From Eutreptiella sp. 'Long Island Sound 2002' (Eukaryota; Euglenozoa; Euglenophyceae; Eutreptiales; Eutreptiaceae): DNA of 64,000 nt. Location of the stretch: positions 30,884,806-30,948,805 of the forward strand of contig OZ038385.1 in the NCBI GenBank assembly GCA_964036045.1. The letters are read 5' to 3'. Below, in pieces: positions 25,362-35,600 of this stretch. A program made the position numbers and the translations under genes. Position 1 is the stretch's first letter. Every line of letters begins with the position of its first letter. The notes under the pieces are model-generated. The model did not search any database. It worked only from the letters and a program-made list of their open reading frames with translations, and was not told the DNA's origin.

Positions 25362-25922
25362 GACAGCCCAGCCCCACATCGCGTGGTGAGAAGTGCTGCG
25401 CCCAAGGTGGGTTTTGATGCGATGACACCGGACAACACTACCCCAAAGCACAGCACCGGGTAGGTCCCGGCATGATGGTGTCGGGCGATGGCCGCGGAAC
25501 CACCAAGGCGGTGCTATGGTTTCGAGCAGCAGCAAAGCAGCGAGCGCACGAGCCCTCGATCGCGCGTTGAACATGCGCGAGCTTGCAAATGCTAATATCA
25601 AACATCGATACGTGAGAAAGCTGTGCATCGAGTTGTGTAAGATACTTCGATGTCTTCTAGACATCACTTTGTCTTCAAATTGTGGATTAGGGTTCAACTT
25701 GGTGCCCTGCTAAACGATCCTGCGTAAGGTTGTCGATTTTTGGTGAAACGAGACGATTTTCGAGGAACTCAAGGCAACCATAACGAGACCCACAACAAGT
25801 GGCAGCCAGTTAGGTGGTGGGGAACGCCCAATTCTATACTCTTGATTTCCTTGGCCCGCTTACTCGCCGTACTTTTGGAGTGCTTTGATTATATCGATTT
25901 GATTTGAATTACTATCGAAACT
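25362..25922. other. Upstream region of the minus-strand gene, nothing definite
   Basis: The minus-strand frame stays open to 25697 and may hold more of exon 1. A diverged relative of the palindrome (GCGCACGAGCCCTCGATCGC) lies near 25546-25565. No promoter motif can be assigned. Confidence 0.35.
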
Positions 25923-27180
25923 ATGGAAAACTTTGACGAAGCTGCCATGTTACATTTTGTCCGCAACTGCTTGTTTCGACCCGAGTCGCCGCTGCATCAA
26001 GAATTTTCGAATTCATTACATCAACAAATCACAATGCGCATTACGCATTGACAAACGGAGTGGTTTCCTTTGATGTCCCACGACCTCCACACGTTGCAAG
26101 CTGCCAATGCCGAATTGCAAGACAGGCTTGCAACACAAGAGTTGAAGCAAGCTGATCTTGAGGCTAAGCTTGAGCAATAGCGACAGAAAATCGACGTCTT
26201 GCAAGCAACGACGGAAAATGCGACCCAAGCCTCAGAAGGTGCTACCGCCGACGCCAATGCAGCCTCAACACATTGTGTGCGACTCGAACAACACTTCAAT
26301 GACTACAAATCGAACACGGCAGCAACTATCCAAAGGACACAAGACGAGCTCTCGAAGACGTTATTCACCTTTCATGACTTTGTTCGATCCCACAGACAGA
26401 TGGACCACAGCAACCACCCTAACAACCACCGCAGCAAGCAGATCGACCGCAACATCCGGCCCAACAATCACCACAGCTACCACCCGAATATCCACCGCAA
26501 CAAACACCTCTACAGCCACCTTCGAACCAGCAGCACTTCTTTGACCCGTTGGCGTGTGTTCATGCGTACATGGCACCACAAAAACTACCCAGCGAAGCAT
26601 TGGAAAAAAAATTTGAACGTTTCCGGAAATTGGTTCGACCCTTTAGTGGACGACCAGGATGTGCCGAATTTCGAACCTAGAAAGAGGATCTTTGGAGAGC
26701 ATTTGTTTCATCGGACATCAACTACTCATACAAGCATGTTACCGCATTGCTATTCCTCATCGAGTCAGATGCTATCGATTAGTATCATAACCTCGAGAAG
26801 AACGTGCAAGACGACTGGGACGAATCCATGAAGGTGCTGGCACAACGCTTCAACTGCTTCTCCAATGAGCCAGTTCACTTGTTCAGAATGTTGACGTTGA
26901 AGGAGACTGACTTCGCTCGACATGCTGGCTATGTACGACAGTTCCGAACATGTGTCATCAAATCGAAGGTCAATGTGGGTGACCTTCAGATGGGGTATCT
27001 CATCAACTCAAGGTTTGTGGACGGGCTCTGAAATGACTCCGTTCGCCGACAATTTATTGTTGAAGTCCGCTCGAAGTGGCGGTCAGAGAGGCCCTTCAGT
27101 TTCAACACACTGGTGGAGACGATTGCATAATACGTTGCGGCTAGTTATCAACTTGAGGAAGTTCACCACCCATTTTTGAC
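25923..27180 (+). pseudogene. Decayed retrotransposon gag-like pseudogene
   Basis: From the ATG at 25923 one frame gives MENFDEAAMLHFVRNCL, then TGA at 26049. Past that stop it continues as a coiled-coil (LHTLQAANAELQDRLATQEL) with TAG at 26178, then a His/Asn/Pro-rich linker. From about 26600 a different frame carries a capsid-like region (KFERFRKLVRPFSGRPG, then NLEKNVQDDWDESMKVLAQR and RQFRTCVIKSKVNVGDLQMG). That frame has further stops near 26684, 26784, 27029 and 27128. The order coiled-coil, linker, capsid is typical of Ty3/gypsy Gag. No pol or LTRs are seen, so this is an old truncated copy unrelated to the two intact elements nearby. Confidence 0.6.
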
Positions 27181-27182
27181 CC

Positions 27183-27440
27183 TCTCCTACCTCCCTCAAA
27201 ACCTCAAACAAGTTGGTTTCAAATGGGGAGGGGTCGGGGGGGGGGGTCCGGACCAAAGACCCATTGGGAGGTTCATTTGTTGGACAAACTAATGATTCTA
27301 CAAAAGGTTAAAGTAACAATTCAAACCCTTGGGGTAGGGTACCCAAAGAGGCCTAAAAAGGCCCAAAAAGGGGGGGTATGTGGTGTTTTTCTCATTATAC
27401 GCTTGCCTAGCTTTGATGTAACAACCTCTGCAAAGTGATT
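27183..27440. repeat. Dispersed repeat family R1, copy 1
   Basis: Closely related to 62590-62850 and more distantly to 63063-63295, all in the same orientation. Shared landmarks include CTCCCTCAAAA, a poly(G)-GGTCCGGACCAAA string, AATGATT then TACAAAAGGTTAAA, CCCTTGGGGTAGGGTA and CAACCTCTGC then AAGTGATT. Non-coding. Confidence 0.8.
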
Positions 27441-27564
27441 CTGGGGCTTTGGGAGGGCCCATGACATAGGCTACATAGGCCTAGCAGCCACTACGTGGGT
27501 CCCCATGGATGCTCAAATGCCCGTAGTGTCACCAATGTTCACCCGAACCCATCCTAGGGGCAAC

Positions 27565-28070
27565 GAAGTTGTTTTGACAATAGCTAAACCAAGTAAAATC
27601 AATCCTTGCCACGTTTTCAAAAGACACTTCCCAATTGGCAGTCCTCAATGTAACACGGCAGCTGTACTCGGGCACAATAACCTTGAGTGAATCCCAAATC
27701 AGGACGCATTTCGCTGTAAATTACAGCCTCATCAGCTGTCAAACAATGAATATGCACAGAATGTGTCCAAATTTATTCACAACCATCCATTCATTCGAAT
27801 GAGCAACCACTCTACAAATCATATAACCAAATTCCACAACTTCACATTTCCTACTCCTCATTCCTTATGCATGACCTTGCGACTCCTGAAGAGTGGCGCG
27901 CGCGCTCTTGCGGAGCAAAGCCTTCAGGTTTTTAAGTGGTTTGAGGATAGCAAACAAATTCATATGATTCATAAATTGCAGGCGCCTTTTTAACACATAA
28001 CAAGCGCGCGCCCACGACATCGGCACGCCCCCATGGTGTTCTGCATGTAAAACATGTGTTGTCTTATAAA
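27565..28070. repeat. Left terminal inverted repeat (506 bp)
   Basis: Reverse complement of 46777-47282. On the minus strand it encodes the same SWARACYVLKRRLQFMNHMN segment as the C-terminus of the RT frame. Confidence 0.9.
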
Positions 28071-29277
28071 TTGGTGCGTCCTTTTGTTTTGAATTATTGG
28101 AGTCATATCTCCGTGACCATGTAATCATCGAAGGGGACAAGGATGGTTCCCTAAATATCCTGTCTCCCTCTTGCTACCTTCGGGAAGCAGAGGCAAACAT
28201 GCACGATAAATTTCTTGGTTCACCCATTTATAGGAGAGTTGGTAATGTTTCGGATCAAGAGACATGGTTGGCTAATGGGAAACGATGGGCAAACATCGTT
28301 GATGGTATCATCCGTCCCATGCTACCTTTGTCGCTTAATGAGTTCATTTGTGTGTTTCTAGACACGCGAGTGGTGTCACATTTGCCACGTTTTCGGTTGC
28401 TCCTAAAATCGCATAAATCACTTCGTGTTGACGCCAACGGCAGATGGGCATCGCGTCCTATCGTAGGCCTAACAAGTTGGTCGACTACGGCTTCGTCTAT
28501 CCTAATGGCAACCGCAGGCCAAATACTATTGAAGTTGGATAGAGTGGTTGATGAAATCAACACACCGGTGCGTGATACACACGATTTGTTGGCACGTTTT
28601 CGTGCACAAGTGAACTCACGCAGGGGGAATGGTGATTTGGTGTCAACTAATTTTGATTTCAACGCATTATACACCCGCATATCATGGTCCCATCTAACAC
28701 ACACATTTGTTTGGTGGCGAGATTGGTTTCATGACTTGGATGGGGTCGTGCTTTCACATTTGTCTACATATGAGAGAGACTTCATGCAATTTATATTTGC
28801 ACCCATCTCAACCAAGGCGAAGGATTTGTTAATCAGTGAATTGCCGTTTTTGGATGTGTCCCAAGCGCCGGCCTCGGTGGGGCTTTGGCTACTGAATTTC
28901 ATCTACCACCACTCCGTATTTTTGAACCCGGGAATTGCACTTTTTGTGCAATGCTATGGATTTAGTATGGGCACGAACAGCGCGCCCCCATGGGCGCAGT
29001 TGACGCTCCGCTCCTTTGAAAAAATGAGACCACTTCCACCGGGCATCCCTTTGCTAAGATTTTTAGATGATGGGCTCGTGTTGCATAGAGCGTCCGAGAC
29101 CGAGATGATTAAAACGTGCCTACAGCGTATGTATCCTAAAGACTTGCCATTTGCATTCGAGGCGTTAGGTAGTGCGAGAGGGGTCACATTTTTGGATGTA
29201 AGATTCATCAGCGTTGAACCGTTGAGAACTTCGGTGTTCTGGAAGAACACACACGCGTGTGCATACATGCCATGGAC
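28070..29277 (+). CDS. Reverse transcriptase, 5' part (Penelope-like)
   Basis: Open from the codon after TAA at 28067; the first ATG is at 28199. RT motifs in order: RFRLLLKSHKSLRVDANGRW then RPIVG; motif A FDFNALYT (catalytic Asp); motif B GFSMGTNSAPPWAQL; motif C LLRFLDDG with the Asp pair. The MGTNSAP motif B and single-domain form fit Penelope-like RTs rather than LTR or LINE RTs. No GIY-YIG endonuclease is visible. The frame is interrupted at 29277 by Gypsy-A after CYMPW-like sequence (YMPW). With the insertion removed, it continues in frame at 46457, giving about 577 codons from the upstream stop. The interrupted gene presumably no longer makes full-length protein. Confidence 0.75.
29274..29277. 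other. Target-site duplication of Gypsy-A, left copy (GGAC)
   Basis: GGAC precedes the 5' LTR and recurs immediately after the 3' LTR at 46453-46456. Removing one copy plus the element restores the RT reading frame, which confirms the boundaries. Confidence 0.9.
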
Positions 29278-32221
29278 TGAAGCGGTACCCAGAACCCCAT
29301 GGCCAGGTTACAACATACAACCGGTCTCCGGTCCACTAACCCCATGTACGGCGTGTTCCGTGCCGTGAAGCCCCGCATCGGCAACCGATGCACCGCCAGC
29401 GGAGATTTGTGTATCAGAATATCAGGAATCAACAGGGTTTTATTTTCATATTGTTTCCGTCAATTTTTACGCTTCCGTTCTGATACTCACTGTTTTGACT
29501 GCTGGCGGTTGGATCGCGACTTTAACGTAACCGCCAGTTTAACTGTTTATAATGGAAATTTTAACGCTATCCGTCACGAAGGCTCCAAAGTCGCCAGGAA
29601 CTGCATGGATGCTTCCGCAATTTTCATAATTAATACTCGCAACCTTAATCCGAATTTTTCAGGATGTCGAAATCGGATTTTCGACTTCGACATCCCCGCA
29701 CTTGATTTGACCTCTTTCGAGTGGACCTACGTGCTTCCCTATACACGAATCAACTTTCCTTTTCTCTTGCCCCCCATTTGTCTTAAAGATATGGGCAAAA
29801 CAAAGTTGATTCGTGAGGCCACTTGTGAAGGTCATATCTCGTGCCGCTTGCGAGTATTGACGATAAGGAAACGTGGGATGTATTCACAATACTCCCGACG
29901 TAATTTAGGAAGCATTATATGCCTTGCGTTTCCACACGTGCGCGCTAGTGTAATGGATCATGGTCAAGAGGGTAGAGTTTGCGTTATAACTCTTTGGCCA
30001 TGACATTGCGTGCGTTAAGATAACTTTCGAGTGTAGCGCGCAAGTGTTGGTGTTGCATAGGAACTCTCCTTGAGTTCCTATGAGCGATTGACACAAAGTT
30101 ATGCCCTTGGAGGGGCATGACATATCGTGGTGGGAGCTACCTTTTTAGGCAATATGGAGTAGGTGCCTTGTGTTGTGTTGCGTGCCCATTTGGCGGGTCC
30201 ATTACTCCAAGCCAAGCCCGCCAATGGACCTCATATTGTGCAAGCCCCTTCTCCATACTCCCTACGATCATTTGCAAGCCTAACCTTCGTGAAGGGAAGC
30301 ATGTGTGGTGATCCCGAAGCGATGCGTTGGGAGCAGGGTGTGTGTTTTACAATTTTCCATATTTTCATGTGTCCACTTGGGAAGTAGCGCTCGTAACCTT
30401 TCAAGGCGCCCCAAGTGGAGCACATATGTGGGATCGAAGGTCAATGGTGTCAAGTCATTGTGTTTAGAAGGATTAGTTGATTGCACGATCCAAGCCAAAG
30501 ATATTATAATATAATTGTGCGCCTTTCAAGGCACTTTGGTTTGTCTTTGTGCCAATTTTGCCGTTTTTGGCCCGTCATGATGTCAAGTGGCGACCTTGTA
30601 TCTCAACGTTGCGCTCAATTGACATCATGACCCAAGTATGTTATGAGGGCACATACTTCGGTGCCCAACATATCTTGGACCCGGCGAATAACTCCTCTTG
30701 GGCTTGGCGTACCATGGCTGCCATGTTGGCGATTTGGGACTATCCCAAATCATGGGCTCACTTGGCGACCCTGCCATTCCCAATACCGGAGGAGTTGGGC
30801 GACGCCCAAAAGATATGTTGGACACATATGACTTGATACCAATCCTATGGCACACTCCGGTCCGAGTCGGGCATGTGCCTCATTTGCCCCAACCATGAGT
30901 GTGCGCATTTTTGGCCATTTTGAGCAATTTTCCACTTTTGCTGCCCGCCGTGCACTATGTTCTAACCCTCGTGCACGCCGGACGCATGGACCAATGGACC
31001 ATATATGACATGGGTGTTATGGGTAATGGTCCCCATGGTCCACACACCACGTGGGCGAAGCGGAGCCGCCTTCGTTAAGGCGCTAGGCCAAATTGAGTAT
31101 GGGCAATTTTGCCATTTTTGCATTTGTGTGCCCAATTGAGATCGTCACCACGCCGAGTAGCATGGAGATCTCTGAGAGCCAAAGGCATGTGAGTCTCCGT
31201 TGGACTCCCGGTGGATCGCGTATGGAATGACGGATCCGATCTCCAAGCCGGCGTGGAGATATACTATTGGGAGCACACCGAATTTTGGCTCATTTCAGGC
31301 AGCCAAAATGACCCAATTTCGGGACCCCAATTTCCCCCTTCCGTGTGGTCAATTGGCGGCCCCATTTCTCTAAGCCCATGGGGAGCCCGGACCTAAATCC
31401 AAGTTGTGCACTCAGATATAAGTCCTAGGTCCTGCCTCCTACCCTGTGAGCCATTGGCCTTACCTTGGCCGGGCGAGCCACGCGTGGGAATGACGCCAAT
31501 TTTGGTGATTTTGGCATCATGACCCCACTTGACTCATCCGTGTTGCCCTGATGCCGGGACCTCAGAGGGAACCAGGTTGGGTGAGGGCTCCAGGGAGTTC
31601 GTACTCGAAGGGCATAGGGTCAGTTGCCTCGTCCCTACCTCTGGCGGGTCCAGACGAGGGGTCAATTTTGGGGATCTTTGAGTTAATTTCAGTTTGGGCT
31701 GAAACAGCCCATTTTCAGCTACCAACTCCTGGGTGATAATGGCGGGGCCATATCTCTGGCTCAGAGAGGAGTTGGGACCTGCCGTTAGGGGAGCATAGGT
31801 GGCCACTGTCGGTTGGCCTTGGAGCCCATTGGTTCCCAGAAACTCGCCTGTGGCTGTGCGGGACACCTCTCCCATTGGCAGGGTTTCAGGGTCCGGACTG
31901 AGCAGGGCATGGGTTGTGTTTGAGCCCCCGCCCCCATCAGCCACTGAGAGGGTCCGACCTGGGATTGGGATATGAGTTGGGACTGAGTGTCTATGGTCCT
32001 GTGATGCCCTTACCCCAGTCCAGTCTTAACCCCATGTGTACATATCCTGATGTGTTGCTGTACATACTTTCGTTCCCTCTTTGCAGAGTGGCAAGGATTC
32101 TGAAACGCTTTGTCACATGACAACGCATTGATGCCCTTGTGAGCGTAGTGCTTTGCCTGCCTGCTCACTTGCGTGTGTCCACCGCAGCGTCCCGTGGCCG
32201 GCCCCCCACGGGAACGCGTCA
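29278..32221 (+). repeat. Gypsy-A 5' LTR (2,944 bp)
   Basis: Begins TGAAGCGGTACCC and ends GGAACGCGTCA; same length as the 3' LTR. It contains a 234-codon ATG frame (29299-30003). An AT-rich ATATTATAATATAA at about 30500 is a weak promoter candidate. R and U5 limits cannot be set. Confidence 0.95.
29299..30003 (+). CDS. LTR-encoded open frame, 234 aa, function unknown
   Basis: Starts 21 bp inside the 5' LTR at an ATG in good context (CCCCATGG). The product is Cys- and Phe-rich and basic (for example CFRQFLRFRSDTHCFDCWRL). I recognise no domain. The same frame is open in the 3' LTR with two amino-acid differences. It may be a chance frame, or an LTR-encoded accessory gene such as occurs in a few retroelements. 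Confidence 0.3.
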   Translation: MARLQHTTGLRSTNPMYGVFRAVKPRIGNRCTASGDLCIRISGINRVLFSYCFRQFLRFRSDTHCFDCWRLDRDFNVTASLTVYNGNFNAIRHEGSKVARNCMDASAIFIINTRNLNPNFSGCRNRIFDFDIPALDLTSFEWTYVLPYTRINFPFLLPPICLKDMGKTKLIREATCEGHISCRLRVLTIRKRGMYSQYSRRNLGSIICLAFPHVRASVMDHGQEGRVCVITLWP

Positions 32222-32672
32222 AAAGCGTTTCACCGCCGCGGGGTTACCCAACCCTCGCGTGCCACTCGGGGCCACCAACCCCGAGCAGCGCGTCGCAGCA
32301 GCGCGGCGCAGCTCGCAGCTCGCAGCGCAGCGCAGCGTCTCGCAGCGCAGCGCAGCGGCTCGCAGCGCCACTCAGCGACAGCGCCGAGTTCGTCACGGAG
32401 CCCGCAGCGCCGTCCAGAGCACCGCCCTGACCGCGCAGCAACCGTGAAAGAGGTGCACAGACCAGGACTCCTGCATCAGCCCCATCGGCCGACCCGGAGT
32501 CCCATCGGCCGACCAGCAAGGCCGCGTCAACCACCTCCACAACCACCGGCTGACCAGCACCAGCCGCACTTCCAATCCAGTGCTACAGCACCCTCCTCAA
32601 CAACCACAACCAGTTCGTTGAGTTGAACGAGTGCACGTCAAGGACCTCAAGATCAACTACGCCCCCGCTGCC
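32222..32672 (+). other. Gypsy-A untranslated leader; no standard tRNA primer site seen
   Basis: The base after the LTR starts AAAGCGTTTCACCGCC, with no TGG complementary to a tRNA CCA end. From 32284 to 32360 the leader is a low-complexity CGCAGCGCAG repeat. The primer mechanism is unclear. Confidence 0.6.
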
Positions 32673-35600
32673 ATGGTGAATTGGCAAGAAGCGGGTAGGA
32701 GGTGGCCGCAGCCCCACCCCCATGTGGCGCGCCTGCTGCGCGGATTGCTGTGGGACCAGCAATACCGCTACAGCAATCCCCAGTGCGAAGGCGGCATGCC
32801 CGGGAGCTTCGAGCTCCGGGAGGACATGGGGGAGGACCGCCTGCGGGCAGTGGAGGAGTGGCTGCGGGCGGAAGGGTACGAGTACCGCTTCCGCCGCAAG
32901 CGCTGGAGGACGTGGACCCGGCCGGACAGGCCCGGGGAAGGGCTGCGCCCCGACGGGATTGAGGAGGACGAGGACCCCAACGCCTACCCGTCGGGCGCCT
33001 CGATCAACGTCTCCCTGTGGGACGTGATCGAGAAGAAGTTCCCGGAACCGGGGAGCGAGCGCAGGCTGCAGGGCAGCAGCAGCGCGTCTCCGGCGACGGA
33101 GAAACGGTCCGCCGGGGACAGGAAGCGGGACCGGAGGTGGCGGGAGTACCAGGAGTCCCTGGCCGCCGAAGCCGCCCAAGGCGCCAAGGGCGGAACCCCA
33201 GCCCCCAGTCCCCAGCGGGCCAATGGTGGTCACCACCCCGGCTCCACCACCCTTGGCGACTACATCCAAGTCGCCAAGCAGACCCAGGCCAAGCCCCGTC
33301 CGCTGCTCCTGAGGGCCCGGCAGGCCCCAGCAGGCCCCAGCAGCGACGTGGAGTCGGCCCACCGCGGGAGGATGCCGGCCGACCAGGCCAGCTCCAGCCG
33401 CAGCGTCGCTCCCGAAAGGGACGTGGCGCGCGCCTGTGAGCGCGCCTGTGGGGTGCCCTGCAACCGTCGGGTTGCCCGGCAACGGGCCAAGCAGTACAGC
33501 GCTGCCGTGGAGGGCGCCGCCGGCATCGCCCAGGAGGAGGCTGCGGAGTGGGCGCATGGCATGGCCATCCACACCCAGTCCATGGCGGCCATTGCGGCCG
33601 GACTCACGGCCGTAGCCGCCCATGGGGCAGCAACTGCCCAGGTCAACGGTGAGTTGGCGGCAGCCGACGAGGAAGCCCGCCTGACGCAGGAGGCCATTGC
33701 CTGCAAGGAGGCCGAGGTGAAGGCGCTGGAAGAGGCGCTTGCCCAAGAGAGGGCAAAGAAGGAGGCGGAGGAAAGGGCCCACGCCGAAGCGACGGCTAAG
33801 GCCCAGGAGGACGCCGCCAAGAAGGAAGCCATCGAGGCCGCGCGACGGAAGGTCGCTGAGGAGAAGGCCAAGACGGAGGCGGAGCTGGCAGCGTTGGAAG
33901 CGCAGAAGGCGCGGCTGCTGCAGGCCCGGGAAGCCGAGGCGGCTCGGGCTCGGGAGGAAGCCGAGGCGCGAGCTGCCGCAGCCACCGCCGCCGCAATGGA
34001 GGAGGCAGAGGCCAAACTCCGCCGCGAGACTCCCCCGGGAGCATCACGAGTGGAGACCCTTCGAAAGCTTTTCGAAGGGGACGCCTCCTCCAAGATGGCG
34101 CTGGATGAGGCCGACACGGGCAGCAGTGGGAGCGGTGGCACCACCGCCCGTCGGCGGAGGAAGGGCAAGGGGAAGACCCCCGAGAGGCCGCGGAGGCCAG
34201 CGGGTGGGCACCCCCACGACAGTGACCCCTTCTTCACCGCCAGTGACGGGGATGAACGAGGCCGTCGACATCGCCAAGTGGTGGCTTGGACGGGCGGAGG
34301 CGGCGGAGACGTCCCCATGGGACCGGAAGGTGAGGATGAGGATCCCCCTCCTCCCTACCGGAGCTCGGAGTCCTCCGTAACCGAGACGCCCAGGTGGGGC
34401 GACATGGACGAGGATGACGACATGGAGTTCGGCATCACGAGGAAGCGCCCATCCTCGGACCCACCGAGGCGACCCGGCGGGGACCCGCCGGGACCCCCTG
34501 GCGGAGGACCATCAGGACCCCCTGGAGGACGCCCACCAAGTGGACCCCCTGGAGGCGGACCACCGGGCGGGGGAGGACCCCCTGGACCGGGCGGACCCGG
34601 CGGAGGCCCTCCTGGAGGACCCCCTGGGGACCCCGACGACCCACCAGGGAACGGCGACCCGGATGCCACCTGGCGGTGGATTGTCTACCTCCGCAGGAGA
34701 GTCCAGTTGCTCGAGCTGGAGGTAGACACGGGCAAGAGCGAGATGGCTCGCATCTCCACGGTCGCCGCGCGCGCGCAGAAGGACCTGGACATCGCCAGGG
34801 CCGAGACCAAGTCGCTGACCAACGTCGTCAGCGGCCTGCAGGAGAGGCTGGACGCGCTGGAAGCCCGTGGGAGCGTCGGCAGCGACCACCCACCCCTGGA
34901 GTCAGGCTCGTCGGACGACGGCTGGGGACCCGGACCAGGTCCAGGCAGACCCCACGCCCCCGGCGGAGCCCCCAGGAGTCGCCCCAGCGCCAGTGCCCCC
35001 TCTCTCACCGCCCCCTCTCACCACAGCGCGGGCCGCCGCAACGAGCGCGTGCCGCCCGGCAGTGGCAGTGAGGAATGGCGCGATGAGTGGCTCAGCGCGG
35101 ACTACCACAACCGCCGTGCCCCACCGCGGACGCCTGTACGCCCCCGACGCCCAGCACCAGCCCCGGCGCCAATCCCCAGGGCTGGAGGACGTTATGGTGG
35201 ACTCAGGGATGAGGTCCCCAGAGGAGACGTGGAGTGGGATGTCGGCGAAGGTGAGGACCTGGACCTGGACCTGGGCCTGGAGGAGTTCGACATCAGCCCG
35301 CCGCGTGGTGTACGACGGGAGGCCGCTGAACGCAGCCGCCGGCGCCGTGATGAGGATGCGTACATGGATGCAGTACGGCGTGAACATTTTGGTTCAGCGT
35401 ACGTGGAGGAACCGCGGCGTAGCCACAGGGACTCCATGGAGGAGATGGACGTGGCGGCCGTGGGAGTCCGTGGGCGAGGCCGATGGGAACATCGGTCGAC
35501 CTCGCGGCCGGCGTTCATGGTCTCTAAGGCCGCGGACGCCGCCGTGTGGGAAGACTTGAAGGACATCAAGCCCCCCATGTACGATGGCAACCCCCTCAAC

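Noticed and set aside
32631-32672. Start of Gypsy-A gag at an upstream GTG
   Set aside because: The ATG at 32673 has a strong context and is the natural eukaryotic start.
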